DNA of 54,435 bases, taken from positions 1 through 54,435 of the forward strand of contig WOZM01000299.1 in assembly GCA_011620265.1 (NCBI GenBank), given 5' to 3'. The first letter of the stretch is position 1, and the number at the start of each line of letters is the position of its first letter. Of this stretch, positions 1-8,582 are shown piece after piece. The notes beneath the pieces were generated by a model that was not told the DNA's origin, made no database searches, and saw only the letters and a list, made by a program, of their open reading frames with translations. This DNA is from Paracoccaceae bacterium. GTDB lineage: Bacteria > Pseudomonadota > Alphaproteobacteria > Rhodobacterales > Rhodobacteraceae. The translations under genes and the position numbers were made by a program.

Positions 1-45
1 CCAAGGCCGAGCCTAGCAGAGCTTTGCGGTCATCGCCAAGGAAGG

Positions 46-121
46 TGGCGGCCCCGATAGGATTCGAACCTATGACCTACCGCTTAGGAGGCGGTCGCTC
101 TATCCCCTGAGCTACGGGGCC
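46..121 (-). tRNA. tRNA-Arg (anticodon CCT)
   Basis: On the minus strand the sequence folds as a full cloverleaf. The 7-bp acceptor stem pairs GGCCCCG with CGGGGCC. The D arm is followed by an anticodon stem ACCGC/GCGGT with loop CTCCTAA, giving anticodon CCT, which reads the rare arginine codon AGG. The T arm has the TTCGAAT loop. Discriminator G and a genomically encoded CCA close the 3' end at 46-49. Confidence 0.95.
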
Positions 122-232
122 CGGCGGCCGGACGAAGCGCCGGCCGGGACCTTCCGATGCCGGGGAAGGCCCGCCATCGCGGTTTCTGGATAGTGACCTG
201 CCGCGGATTTGGCAAGCATCGCGCCGAAAGCC

Positions 233-577
233 TCAGGGGGCGTGCGTAGCCGCCGGCGACACTTGGCACGGCGGTGCCGAGATCGTCGAGGCTGTCGATC
301 AGGATCTGCCGGGCATAGCGCGGATTGTGCGCGTGGATGCCGGGCTCCTTGGCCCCGAACTGATAGTTGTAGGCGGCTTTCAGAAGACGCGGCGTCCAGC
401 TCTGGTAGCGGTTGGGATAGGCCATTTCGGTCACACCGATCTGGCCGTCACCGTCGGTATCGGTGAAGAAGTAGGGATAGGCATCGGGCGCGTAGGCGAT
501 GGGCGCCCCGGCGATCTCGGCCGCATAGGTCGCGATCGCTTGGCCGAGCGCGTCGTGCGGCGTCGCGATCTCGCCCG
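233..577 (-). pseudogene. C-terminal remnant of a multihaem (polyhaem membrane-associated) cytochrome c
   Basis: An open frame with coding character but no N-terminus begins right after the stop codon of the phosphoribosyltransferase. It reads about 115 residues. These include an EF-hand-like Ca-binding loop (D-T-D-G-D-G-Q-I-x3-E, near 425-470) and the segment NRYQSWTPRLLKAAYNY followed by HNPRYARQIL, which I recognise as the C-terminal end of polyhaem membrane-associated c-type cytochromes. No CxxCH haem motif remains. The frame should end in Ala-Arg-Pro-stop, but a run of C at 236-241 appears one base too long, so the TGA at 233-235 is missed and the frame runs on through the tRNA. I infer a 5'-deleted, frameshifted relic; the family call rests on recall, not on an alignment. 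Confidence 0.5.
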
Positions 578-1234
578 CTACGACGCCTTCTCCTGCGGCG
601 CCTCCGCCAGAAGCCGGGCAACCTCGTCGTCGGAGGTCTGGTCGAACCGCACGTAGAAGGCCCCGATCGCGCCGAGGAAGGTCGGGACGGTCGGACAGAT
701 GACCTCGTCGACCTCGCCCCGGAGCGCGGCGAGCGAATCCGCCGCCGCGACCGGAACCACGAGGACGACTCGGGCCGGGCCTTGCCGCCGAACCGCCTTC
801 AGCGCCGCGCGCATCGTCGCGCCGGTGGCGATGCCGTCATCGACGACGATCGCCGTGCGGTCCTTCAGATCGACAGGTTTGCGATCCTTGAGATAGGCCG
901 CGCGCCGCTTGCGGATCACTTCGAGCTGCACCTCCGCCAGCCGGTCGAGATCGGCGCGAGAGAGGCCGGCATGGCGCGCGATCTCCTCGTTGACCACAAG
1001 CTCCGGCCGGGCGCCGTCGACCACGGCGGCGGCGGCGAGTTCGGGTTGCGACGGCACGCCGATCTTGCGCACCATCACCAGATCGAGCGGCGCGCCGATG
1101 GCGCGGGCGACCTCGGCCGCGACCGGCACCCCGCCGCGCGGCAGGGCTAGGACGACGGGGCGGTCGTAATCATGACGGGAAACGAGGTCGGCCAGCGCCC
1201 GCCCCGCTTCCACCCGGTCCTGATAGCGCTGCAT
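578..1234 (-). CDS. Phosphoribosyltransferase (type I PRTase fold, orphan)
   Basis: Type I phosphoribosyltransferases bind 5-phosphoribosyl-1-pyrophosphate (PRPP) and transfer the ribosyl phosphate to a base, or act as regulators. The PRPP loop is clear near residues 115-130: hydrophobic strand, then VDDGIATGATM. An N-terminal LALPRGGVPVAAE motif is typical of the stress-associated PRTases found beside prs-like genes. The start is chosen at the ATG at 1234, preceded by GGAGG at 6 bases; ATG 1246 and GTG 1255 are alternatives. It diverges from an APH-fold kinase across a shared FNR-type box at 1294-1307. The substrate cannot be read from sequence. The product would be 218 aa with this start, normal for the family. 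Confidence 0.85.
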   Translation of the reverse strand: MQRYQDRVEAGRALADLVSRHDYDRPVVLALPRGGVPVAAEVARAIGAPLDLVMVRKIGVPSQPELAAAAVVDGARPELVVNEEIARHAGLSRADLDRLAEVQLEVIRKRRAAYLKDRKPVDLKDRTAIVVDDGIATGATMRAALKAVRRQGPARVVLVVPVAAADSLAALRGEVDEVICPTVPTFLGAIGAFYVRFDQTSDDEVARLLAEAPQEKAS

Positions 1235-1293
1235 CCTCGCCTCCATTCCCGACACCCCTCAAGGCAGCGTCCCAGATCGGAGCGGCCGGCGGG

Positions 1294-1307
1294 TTGACAC
1301 AAATCAA
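1294..1307. promoter_or_regulatory. FNR/FnrL-type operator between divergent genes
   Basis: TTGAC-ACAA-ATCAA matches the Rhodobacter FnrL consensus TTGAY-N4-ATCAA in both half sites. It lies about 60 bp from the phosphoribosyltransferase start (1234) and about 45 bp from the kinase start (1345), so one site could serve both promoters. Confidence 0.75.
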
Positions 1308-1344
1308 TGCCCTCGGCCTCGCGGCCGGAAAGGATGCGCGCACC

Positions 1345-2394
1345 ATGCCGGACCGCGCGGAAACCGACCTGCCCGTCACCTCCGCCACGATCCGCGCGGC
1401 GCTCGAAGCCGCGCTTCGCACCGAAGTCGAGTTGCGCGTGACCTCGATGGCGTGGGTCTTCCTGACCGCGGATCTTGTCTACAAGATGAAGCGTCCGGTT
1501 CACCGGCGCTTCTTCGACTTCCGCAGCCTCGACGCCCGCCACCATGCCTGCGCCGACGAGGTGCGCCTCAATCGCCGCCTCGCGCCGGACGTCTACCGTG
1601 GCCTCTCGCGACTGACGCGCACGGCCGCCGGCGGCCTGACACTCGACGGGACGGGAGAGACGGTGGACTGGTTCGTCCGCATGCGGCGGTTGCCCGAGGT
1701 GCGGTTCCTCGATCATGCGCTCGGGCTCGGCACGGCGACGGAGAGCGATGTCGAGGCCGTCGCCGCGACACTGGCCGGATTTCACGCCTCCGCCCCGGCC
1801 GTCCGGCCGACGCCGCAGGCCTTTCTCGGGCGCTACCGGGCGGACCTGGACGAAAGCCGCGCCGCACTGGCGAACGGGCCTTTCCGGCGGAACGCGGCTG
1901 TCTTCGACCGGCTCCTGACCGCGCTTGAGACCGTGCTGAGGCACGAGCCGGACCTGCTCCTTGACCGTCTCGAGGCTGGCCGGGTCCTAGAAGGGCACGG
2001 CGATCTCCGGCCGGAGCATGTCTGGCTCGGGCCGCCGGTCCTGATCATCGACTGCCTCGAAGCCGCCCGCGCCCTGCGCCTTCTCGACCCGTTCGAGGAA
2101 TATGCGACGCTGGCGATGGAATGCTCCGTGCTTGGCGCCGATTGGGTCGGCCCGCTGCTGCTTGGCCACGTCTCGGCCACGCTCGACGACTGGCCAAGCG
2201 ACCGCTTGCTCGCCTTCTACACCACGCACCGCGCCACCCTGCGCGCCCGTCAGGCGCTGGCGCATCTCCTCGCCCCGTCGCCGCGCACGCCCGAGCGGTG
2301 GCACCCGCTTGCGGAGCGCTATCTGGCGGCGGCGACACGTGCGGCCGCTATCCTGGAAAGTCGAGCAGATCCACAAGAGAGCCGTTCGAACTGA
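1345..2394 (+). CDS. Aminoglycoside-phosphotransferase-fold kinase, COG2187-like
   Basis: The protein has the aminoglycoside phosphotransferase/kinase fold. An HGDLRPEHVW motif at about residues 218-227 stands in for the catalytic loop HxDxxxxN, and IIDCLE near 234-239 for the metal-binding IDF/IDW motif. The sequence AWVFLTADLVYKMKRP near 36-52 looks like the ATP-anchoring lysine region of the COG2187 group, whose members often sit beside universal-stress and phosphoribosyl genes. The substrate is unknown; antibiotic modification is unlikely. The start is ATG 1345 with AAAGGA about 9-10 bases upstream. Its last 47 bases overlap the convergent prs-like gene. Confidence 0.75.
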   Translation: MPDRAETDLPVTSATIRAALEAALRTEVELRVTSMAWVFLTADLVYKMKRPVHRRFFDFRSLDARHHACADEVRLNRRLAPDVYRGLSRLTRTAAGGLTLDGTGETVDWFVRMRRLPEVRFLDHALGLGTATESDVEAVAATLAGFHASAPAVRPTPQAFLGRYRADLDESRAALANGPFRRNAAVFDRLLTALETVLRHEPDLLLDRLEAGRVLEGHGDLRPEHVWLGPPVLIIDCLEAARALRLLDPFEEYATLAMECSVLGADWVGPLLLGHVSATLDDWPSDRLLAFYTTHRATLRARQALAHLLAPSPRTPERWHPLAERYLAAATRAAAILESRADPQESRSN

Positions 2395-3322
2395 GACGGC
2401 GGATCGCCTCGGCGAACAGCGGGGCGGCGCTGACGGTCTCCACGCGCCGGGCCGCTTCTGGCGTCAGTCGGGAAAGCGGCACGGTATCGGTCACGAGCCA
2501 GCGGTCGATGGCCGGATCGTCAAGCGCCGCCTCCGCGCCTGCGGTGAAAAGCCCGTGCGCCGCGACGGCGATGACGGTGCCGGCGCCGCCTTCCTTCAGC
2601 GCCCGCGCCGCCCGGACCATGGTGCCGCCCGAGGCGATCATGTCGTCGACGATAACGGCCGTGGCCCCCGTTGCATCCCCGACGAGGAGACTGCCGCTGA
2701 CCTCGCCGCCGCTCCGCCGCTTCTCCATGAAGGCGGCCCCGGCCAGGCGACCCGTCACCCGCTCCAGCATCTCGCGAAAGAGCTGCGCGCGCTTCACGCC
2801 TCCGGCATCGGGGGAGACCACCGTCACCGGGCCGCCGCCGAGCCCGGCCGCGAGGTGACGGGAAAAAAGCCGCGCGGTATCGAGATGCCAGCTCCGGCAG
2901 CGGAACGCGTTCTGGAAGGCGGCGAGGTTGTGCACGTCGAGCGTCACCACCGCATCCGTTCCCACCGCCTCGATCAGCCGCGCGAGGGTCCGCGTCGCCA
3001 CCGGGTCGCGGGACTTGGTCTGGCGGTCCTTCCGGGCATAGGCGAGGTAGGGGATCACCGCCGTCACCCGCGCCGCGCCGTCATCCTTCACGGTGGCCAG
3101 AAAGAAGAGAAACCGGATCAGCCGGTCGTTGACGCTCTCGCCCACATCGCCGTTCAGACGTTCGACCACGTAGACATCCTGGCCGCGCACACTGACGAGC
3201 GGCCGGGCCTTGTGCTCGCCGTCCTCGAAGCCGCGCTCTTCGAGCGGGCAAAGGTCGATGCCGAGATGACCGGCAATCGCGGCGCCGAAATCCTTTGCGG
3301 CGGACAGGGCGAACAACTGCAT
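2348..3322 (-). CDS. Ribose-phosphate pyrophosphokinase-like protein (PRPP synthase family)
   Basis: PRPP synthase converts ribose 5-phosphate and ATP into PRPP and AMP. Family motifs are present in order: FEDGEHKARP at 32-41, the flexible catalytic loop YARKDRQTKSRDP at about 95-107, DVHN at 129-132 and the PRPP-binding loop VIVDDMIASGGTM at 223-235. Length is 324 aa, against about 310-315 for housekeeping Prs. It resembles the second, stress-linked Prs found near nucleoside salvage genes, not the essential copy. The start is ATG 3322; an in-frame upstream ATG at 3355 lacks a good ribosome site. It is divergent from the BMP transporter, with two FNR-type boxes between them, which suggests that imported nucleoside ribose is turned into PRPP. 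Confidence 0.85.
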   Translation of the reverse strand: MQLFALSAAKDFGAAIAGHLGIDLCPLEERGFEDGEHKARPLVSVRGQDVYVVERLNGDVGESVNDRLIRFLFFLATVKDDGAARVTAVIPYLAYARKDRQTKSRDPVATRTLARLIEAVGTDAVVTLDVHNLAAFQNAFRCRSWHLDTARLFSRHLAAGLGGGPVTVVSPDAGGVKRAQLFREMLERVTGRLAGAAFMEKRRSGGEVSGSLLVGDATGATAVIVDDMIASGGTMVRAARALKEGGAGTVIAVAAHGLFTAGAEAALDDPAIDRWLVTDTVPLSRLTPEAARRVETVSAAPLFAEAIRRLSSNGSLVDLLDFPG

Positions 3323-3378
3323 CGGCGTCTCCTTCGCTACGGCCATCGCGATCATCGCGGATCGGGCGGCGGCGGGCC

Positions 3379-3392
3379 TTGATCCCGGTCAG
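3379..3392. promoter_or_regulatory. Weaker FNR-type box, proximal to prs-like gene
   Basis: TTGAT-CCCG-GTCAG matches the FNR consensus in the left half and three of five bases in the right half. It sits 57 bp upstream of the prs-like start and 31 bp, about three helical turns, from the perfect box at 3410. Confidence 0.45.
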
Positions 3393-3409
3393 GTCCGCCG
3401 CGCGTGGGG

Positions 3410-3423
3410 TTGATCTCGATCAA
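3410..3423. promoter_or_regulatory. Perfect FNR/FnrL-type operator
   Basis: TTGAT-CTCG-ATCAA is a perfect dyad matching the FNR/FixK consensus. It lies between the divergent prs-like gene (start 3322) and the BMP-family binding protein (start 3521), so it could control either or both. Confidence 0.75.
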
Positions 3424-3520
3424 CGGCCCGCTCCCGCGCCGGGCGTAGCCTTTGCAGGAAGGGTTCCGTCCGGCGCCGGTTCCGTCCGTTCCGAAGTCCG
3501 CTCCGAAGGAGGATATCACG

Positions 3521-4546
3521 ATGCACCGACACCTCCGCCGCCTTGCCCCGCTCGCCGGCGCGCTCATCCTCGCGGGAACGGCGGCCTTTGCCGCCGATTT
3601 CACCGCCTGCCAGGTGACCGATACCGGCGGCATCGACGACAACAGCTTCAACCAGACCGCCTGGAAGGGCGTGCTCGACGCCGAGGAAAAGCTGGGCGTC
3701 GGCGGCCGTTTTCTCGAGTCGCAGGCCGAGACCGACTACGAGGCCAACATCAACTCGCTTCTCGGCGGCCAGTGCGACGTGATCATCACCGTGGGCTTCC
3801 TTCTCGGCGACGCGACCAAGGCGGCGGCAGAGGCCAATCCGGAGCAGAAGTTCTCCATCGTCGACTATTCCTACGACCCGGCGATCCCGAACGTCCTCGG
3901 CCAGGTCTACGCGACAGACGAAGCGGCCTTCCTCGCCGGCTATCTTGCCGCCGGCATGACCCGGACCGGCGTTCTCGGCACCTTCGGCGGCATCAACATC
4001 CCGCCGGTGACGATCTTCATGGACGGCTTCTATCGCGGGGTGGAGCACTACAACGCCCGGAAGGGCACGACGGTCACGGTTCTCGGCTGGAACCCCGAAA
4101 CCCGCGAGGGGCTCTTCACCAACAACTTCGAATCGCTCGACGATGGCCGCGCCTTCGCCCAGAACCTCGTCGACGAGGGCGCCGACATCGTCCTGCCGGT
4201 CGCCGGCCCCGTCGGCCTCGGCTCCGCCGCGCTCGCGGACGAGCTTGGCGTCGACCGGCTGAAGATCATCGGGGTCGATGCCGACCTCTACTTCACCGAT
4301 CCGGGCAAGAAACATGTCTATCTCACCTCGGTGATGAAGCGGATGGACGCGACCGTTCTCGGCGTGATCGAGAAGGCGATGGACGGCACGTTCGCGGGCG
4401 GCATTCTTGAGGGCAACCTCGCCAATGGCGGCGTCGATCTCGCCCCCTTCCACGACATGGAGGCGCTCGTGCCTGACGAGCTGAAGGCCGAGCTTGCGAC
4501 GATCCGTCAGGATATCGCCGACGGCAAGCTCTCGGTCGGCGGCTGA
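3521..4546 (+). CDS. BMP-family ABC transporter substrate-binding protein (purine nucleoside type)
   Basis: This is a periplasmic binding protein of the Bmp/Med family, whose characterised members bind purine nucleosides. A Sec signal peptide covers about residues 1-24 (basic start, hydrophobic LAPLAGALILAGTAAFA core, cleavage near AFA-AD). There is no lipobox Cys, so it should be soluble in the periplasm. The segment CQVTDTGGIDDNSFNQ is the family hallmark for ligand binding. Start ATG 3521 is preceded by AAGGAGG. Length is 341 aa. It heads a four-gene transporter operon and is followed by a hairpin with a T-rich tract that probably keeps its mRNA in excess over the membrane components. Confidence 0.92.
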   Translation: MHRHLRRLAPLAGALILAGTAAFAADFTACQVTDTGGIDDNSFNQTAWKGVLDAEEKLGVGGRFLESQAETDYEANINSLLGGQCDVIITVGFLLGDATKAAAEANPEQKFSIVDYSYDPAIPNVLGQVYATDEAAFLAGYLAAGMTRTGVLGTFGGINIPPVTIFMDGFYRGVEHYNARKGTTVTVLGWNPETREGLFTNNFESLDDGRAFAQNLVDEGADIVLPVAGPVGLGSAALADELGVDRLKIIGVDADLYFTDPGKKHVYLTSVMKRMDATVLGVIEKAMDGTFAGGILEGNLANGGVDLAPFHDMEALVPDELKAELATIRQDIADGKLSVGG

Positions 4547-4562
4547 GCCAAGACGCGTCCGG

Positions 4563-4601
4563 GCCGCTGGCGCTCCCCCGCCGGCGGCTTCTTTCTTCTT
4601 T
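4563..4601 (+). terminator. Intra-operon hairpin with T-rich tail (partial terminator)
   Basis: GCCGCTGGCG (4563-4572) pairs with CGCCGGCGGC (4579-4588), ten pairs including one G-U, with loop CTCCCC. It is followed by the pyrimidine tract TTCTTTCTTCTTT. Its place between the binding-protein gene and the ATPase gene fits attenuation or 3'-end protection, as in many ABC operons. Confidence 0.6.
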
Positions 4602-4614
4602 GCAGGAGACTCCG

Positions 4615-6126
4615 TTGGAGGTCGAGCTCAGAGGCATCACCAAGCGTTTCGGGCCGGTCGTGGCGAACCGGAACGTCAACCTGACGATCCGCCCCGGCGA
4701 GGTGCTCGGTCTTCTGGGCGAGAACGGCGCCGGCAAGTCGACGCTGATGAACGTGCTCTCGGGTCTCTACGCGCCCGATGCCGGCGAGATCCGCGTCAAC
4801 GGCCAGCCGCTGCGCTTTTCCGGCCCCGGTGACGCGATCCGCGCCGGCATCGGCATGGTGCATCAGCATTTCATGCTGGTCCCGGTCTTCACCGTCGCCG
4901 AAAACGTCATCCTCGGGGTCGAGCCGACCGGCCGGCTCGACCATCTCGACCTGCCCCGCGCCCGCTCCGAGGTGCGCAAGCTCAACGAGACATACGGGCT
5001 TGAGGTCGATCCCGACGCAAGGATCGAAACGCTTCCCGTCGGTCTTCAGCAACGGGTGGAGATCATCAAGGTCCTGTTCCGCTCGGCCGATTGCCTGATC
5101 CTGGATGAGCCGACCGCCGTCCTGACCCCGCAGGAAGTGGAGGAGTTCTTCGAGATCGTCAAATCGCTCCGCGATGCCGGCAAGGCGCTGGTGTTCATCA
5201 CCCACAAGCTGGGCGAGATCCTCGAGATCGCCGACCGGATCGCCGTTCTGCGGGGCGGCGAGATCGTCGGCGAGGGCGATCCGAAAACCACGACCGAGGC
5301 GGAGCTGGCCGAGATGATGGTCGGCCGGCCGGTCAGTTTCGATCTCGACAAGACCCCTGCCGCGCCGGGCCGTGTGCTTCTGGAGGTCAAGGGCCTCACC
5401 GTGCTGCGCGACAATGACGAGGTGGCGGTAAATGACCTCAGCCTCGAGGTCAGGAGCGGAGAGATCGTCGGCATCGCCGGGGTTCAGGGCAACGGCCAGT
5501 CGGCGCTGGTCGAGGCGATCGTCGGCCTGCAGAAGATCGCCGCCGGGACGGTCCGGTTCGACGGCCGCGACATCACCACCGCCTCGGCCCGGGAATGCCA
5601 CCGGATGGGCATCGCCCATATCCCCGAGGACCGTCAGAAAAGCGGCATCATCGGCGCCTTCACGGTGGCCGAGAACATGGTGCTCGACAGCTACTACGCG
5701 CCGCCCTACGCGAAGGGGCTGCGGATGGACTGGCCGCGGGTGCAGCACGACGCCGCCGAATTCGCGGTTGATTTCGACGTGCGGACGCCCTCGGTCTTTG
5801 CCGCCGCCGGACACCTTTCGGGCGGCAACCAGCAAAAGCTCGTCGTCGCCCGCGAGCTGTCCCGCGAGACGCTCCTTGTGGTCGCGGCGCAGCCGACGCG
5901 GGGGCTCGACGTGGGGTCGGTCCAGTATATCCACCGCCGCCTGATCGCGGCACGCGACGAAGGCGACGGGGTGCTGATCGTTTCGTCCGAACTGGACGAG
6001 ATCCTCGCCATCGCCGACCGGGTGCTGGTGATGTTCAAGGGCCGTATCGTGGCCGAGTTCGACTCGAGCGCCGGACCGGTCGAAAAGGGCCGCGTCGGCC
6101 TCGCCATGGCCGGGAGGGCTGCATGA
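4615..6126 (+). CDS. Nucleoside ABC transporter ATP-binding protein (two fused ATPase domains)
   Basis: This is the energising subunit of the BMP-type importer. Two ABC domains lie in tandem. The first has Walker A GENGAGKST at about 35-43, a degenerate signature VGLQQR and Walker B LILDEPTAVLTP. The second has the altered P-loop GVQGNGQSA, signature LSGGNQQK and the altered Walker B AAQPTRGLDVG. This asymmetry is usual for sugar/nucleoside importers, in which one ATP site is weak. Start is TTG 4615, six bases after CAGGAG; a TTG at 4600 has no ribosome site. It overlaps the next gene by four bases (ATGA). Length 503 aa is normal. Confidence 0.93.
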   Translation: MEVELRGITKRFGPVVANRNVNLTIRPGEVLGLLGENGAGKSTLMNVLSGLYAPDAGEIRVNGQPLRFSGPGDAIRAGIGMVHQHFMLVPVFTVAENVILGVEPTGRLDHLDLPRARSEVRKLNETYGLEVDPDARIETLPVGLQQRVEIIKVLFRSADCLILDEPTAVLTPQEVEEFFEIVKSLRDAGKALVFITHKLGEILEIADRIAVLRGGEIVGEGDPKTTTEAELAEMMVGRPVSFDLDKTPAAPGRVLLEVKGLTVLRDNDEVAVNDLSLEVRSGEIVGIAGVQGNGQSALVEAIVGLQKIAAGTVRFDGRDITTASARECHRMGIAHIPEDRQKSGIIGAFTVAENMVLDSYYAPPYAKGLRMDWPRVQHDAAEFAVDFDVRTPSVFAAAGHLSGGNQQKLVVARELSRETLLVVAAQPTRGLDVGSVQYIHRRLIAARDEGDGVLIVSSELDEILAIADRVLVMFKGRIVAEFDSSAGPVEKGRVGLAMAGRAA

Positions 6127-7262
6127 GCGAGCAACAACCGGACCGCGCCGCGCTGGTCGATGCACTTCTGAAGCGCGCCGCCCCCGGACGATCCGAGTTC
6201 GAGGATCTCTTCGTCGTCCCGCTCTTCGCCGTCGTCATGGCCCTCATTCTCGGGGCGCTGACGATGCTCGCGACCGATGTCAGCCTTGCCACGATCGGCC
6301 GGTCCTACCTCGCGCTTCTGGAAGGATCGCTCGGCTCGCTGAGGGCCTTGTCCGAAACACTGACCGCGGCGACACCGCTGATCCTTTCGGGGCTCGGCCT
6401 CGCGCTCGGCTTCCGCGCGGGAATGTTCAACATCGGGGCCGAGGGGCAGATCCTGATGGGCGGCATGGCGGCGGTCATCGTCGGCTTTTCCTTCCCGGGC
6501 TTGCCATGGGCGGTCCACCTGCCGCTCGCCATGCTTGGCGGCGTGGTGGTGGGCGCGATCTATGCCGGCATCGCCGGGGTGCTCAGGGCGACAACGGGGG
6601 CGCATGAAGTGATCTCGACCATCATGCTCAACCTCATCTCCTTCCGGCTGGTCGACTATCTTCTGCGGCAGCCCTGGATCCAGAAGGCCGGCCGCGCCGA
6701 TCCGATTTCCGAATCGGTCCTTCCCAGCGCCGAACTTCCGCGACTGCTGGCGTGGATCGACCCCAACCTGCGCGTCCATGCGGGTATCTTCGTCGCGCTC
6801 GCGGCCGTGCTTCTGGTCTGGTGGGTGCTCTTCCGCACAAGGCTCGGCTTCGAGTTCCGGGCGAGCGGCGAAAGCCCCGACGCCGCGCGCTACGCGGGCA
6901 TGCGCGCCGGGTTGATCATCGTCTCGGTCATGGCGTTCGCAGGCGCCATGTCGGGGCTTGCCGGGGCGAACCAGACGCTGGGCGTTCTCGGCCGCGCCAC
7001 GCCGGGCTTTTCCGCCGGGATCGGCTTCAACGCGATCTCGGTCGCCCTTCTTGGCCGGTCGCATCCCGTCGGTGTCCTCTTCGCCGGGCTCCTCTTCGGG
7101 GCGCTCGAAGCCGGGGGCCGGCAGATGCAGGTCGATGCCGGGGTCTCGATCGACCTCATCGCGATCATCCAGGCGCTGATCATCGTCTTCATCGCCGCCC
7201 CGCTCCTGGTGCGCGCGATCTTTCCCTGGGGCTTCCGCCGTGCCCCGGATGCGAAGGAGTAA
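6123..7262 (+). CDS. Nucleoside ABC transporter permease (first)
   Basis: A polytopic inner-membrane protein of the branched-chain amino acid/sugar permease superfamily (BPD_transp_2), 379 aa. After a cytoplasmic start there is a long hydrophobic helix near residues 36-60, then about eight to nine more. The family segments SGLGLALGFRAGMFNIGAEG and, later, SGLAGANQTLGVLG are clear; the first contributes to the coupling region. ATGA overlap with the ATPase gene and six-base spacing to the second permease indicate one transcript. It forms a heterodimeric channel with the product of 7269-8540. Confidence 0.92.
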   Translation: MSEQQPDRAALVDALLKRAAPGRSEFEDLFVVPLFAVVMALILGALTMLATDVSLATIGRSYLALLEGSLGSLRALSETLTAATPLILSGLGLALGFRAGMFNIGAEGQILMGGMAAVIVGFSFPGLPWAVHLPLAMLGGVVVGAIYAGIAGVLRATTGAHEVISTIMLNLISFRLVDYLLRQPWIQKAGRADPISESVLPSAELPRLLAWIDPNLRVHAGIFVALAAVLLVWWVLFRTRLGFEFRASGESPDAARYAGMRAGLIIVSVMAFAGAMSGLAGANQTLGVLGRATPGFSAGIGFNAISVALLGRSHPVGVLFAGLLFGALEAGGRQMQVDAGVSIDLIAIIQALIIVFIAAPLLVRAIFPWGFRRAPDAKE

Positions 7263-7268
7263 CCCCGC

Positions 7269-8540
7269 ATGGCCATGCTCGCCGACCCCGTCCCCGAAGC
7301 CGCCGCCCGCGTCGATACCGCGCGGCAGCGGCAGGCGCGGATCACCGGGGCGATCCTCATCGCCTTCGCGGCGCTCGTCGCTCTGGTCTTCGCGCCCGGT
7401 GCGGACGGCGACGCGACCTTCCGCCTCGCGCGGTTCGGCGACGCGCTGGTGCTGCCCGACCTCGTCGTGCCGGGCGGACCGTTCACCTATGTCGTCGCCG
7501 CGATCCTTGCCTTCCTCGGCGCCCGGCAGTTCCTGCGGGGCGGCCTCAGATGGACGAGCCTCTCGCTCGGCTTCGGCCTCTTCCTTCTGGTCGCGGCGTT
7601 CCTCGTCTGGGCCACCGCCGGCAAGTCCTTCTCGCTGACCGGCATGCTGCAGGCGACGATGGTCCGCGCGGTGCCCATCGCGCTCGGCGGCCTTGCGGGC
7701 GTGCTGTGCGAGCGGGTCGCGGTCGTCAATATCGCCATCGAGGGGATGCTCCTGGCCGGCGCCTTCACCGGCGCGCTGGTCGGGTCGGTCGCGGGCGGGA
7801 TGACCGGACTCGTCGCCGCCGTTGCCGTCGGCGGGCTTTTCGGCTTCATCCTCGCGGCCCTCGTCGTCACCTACCGGATGGACCAGATCATCGCCGGGGT
7901 GGTGATCAACCTTTTCGTGCTGGGGCTGACCTCCTATGTGAGTTCCCAGGTCTTCCAGCACTACCGCGCGCTCAACAACGCGCCGGTCTTCGCCACGGTG
8001 AAGATCCCGGTCCTCGGCGATATCCCGATCCTCGGGCCGATGATCTTCCAGCAGAACATCTTCGTCTACGGCGCGCTGATCATGGTCGGGGTCGCGACCT
8101 ACTACCTCTTTCACACCCGCTACGGGCTCAGGGCGCGGGCCGTGGGCGAACATCCGAAGGCCGCCGATACGCTCGGGATCAACGTCTACCGGACCCGCTA
8201 CGTCAACGTCACGCTCGGCGGCATGGTGGCGGGATTCGGCGGCGCCTGGTTCACGCTCGGCTCGGTCGGGCGGTTCGACGAGGGCATGACCGGCGGGCGC
8301 GGCTATATCGGCCTTGCCGCGATGATCTTCGGGCGCTGGCATCCGGTCGGCGCGCTCGCCGCGGCGCTGGTCTTCGGCTTCGCCGATTCGCTTCAGCAGA
8401 AGCTGGCACTCCTGCAAACGCCGATCCCGTCGGAGTTCCTCGCGATGGCGCCCTATATCGCCACCATCGTCCTCGTCGCGGGCCTCGTCGGCCGGGCACG
8501 GGCGCCGGCCGCCGATGGCAAGCCTTACGTCAAGGAATGA
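7269..8540 (+). CDS. Nucleoside ABC transporter permease (second)
   Basis: The second membrane subunit of the importer, 423 aa, with about ten hydrophobic segments. Conserved parts include PIALGGLAGVLCERVAVVNI followed by IEGMLLAGAF, and GLAAMIFGRWHPVGA near the C-terminus, typical of nucleoside (BmpC/NupQ-like) permeases. It is longer than its partner because of extra N-terminal membrane helices between about 27 and 115. It is the last gene of the operon; an FNR-type box for the next gene lies 28 bp past its stop. Confidence 0.92.
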   Translation: MAMLADPVPEAAARVDTARQRQARITGAILIAFAALVALVFAPGADGDATFRLARFGDALVLPDLVVPGGPFTYVVAAILAFLGARQFLRGGLRWTSLSLGFGLFLLVAAFLVWATAGKSFSLTGMLQATMVRAVPIALGGLAGVLCERVAVVNIAIEGMLLAGAFTGALVGSVAGGMTGLVAAVAVGGLFGFILAALVVTYRMDQIIAGVVINLFVLGLTSYVSSQVFQHYRALNNAPVFATVKIPVLGDIPILGPMIFQQNIFVYGALIMVGVATYYLFHTRYGLRARAVGEHPKAADTLGINVYRTRYVNVTLGGMVAGFGGAWFTLGSVGRFDEGMTGGRGYIGLAAMIFGRWHPVGALAAALVFGFADSLQQKLALLQTPIPSEFLAMAPYIATIVLVAGLVGRARAPAADGKPYVKE

Positions 8541-8568
8541 GCCCACGCGCCCGTCATGGCCGTCGATC

Positions 8569-8582
8569 TTGATCCGCGTCAA
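8569..8582. promoter_or_regulatory. FNR-type box upstream of site-2 protease gene
   Basis: TTGAT-CCGC-GTCAA matches the FNR consensus at nine of ten half-site positions. It is 57 bp upstream of the ATG at 8640, the same distance as the boxes at 3379 and 51041 from their genes. Confidence 0.6.

Noticed and set aside
46-121. Integration of a genomic island at tRNA-Arg
   Set aside because: No integrase or direct repeat of the tRNA 3' end is visible in the window; only the relic beside it hints at recombination.
1345-2394. Antibiotic resistance kinase
   Set aside because: The fold is that of aminoglycoside phosphotransferases, but the sequence pattern is that of COG2187 and the context is nucleotide metabolism; nothing supports aminoglycoside modification.
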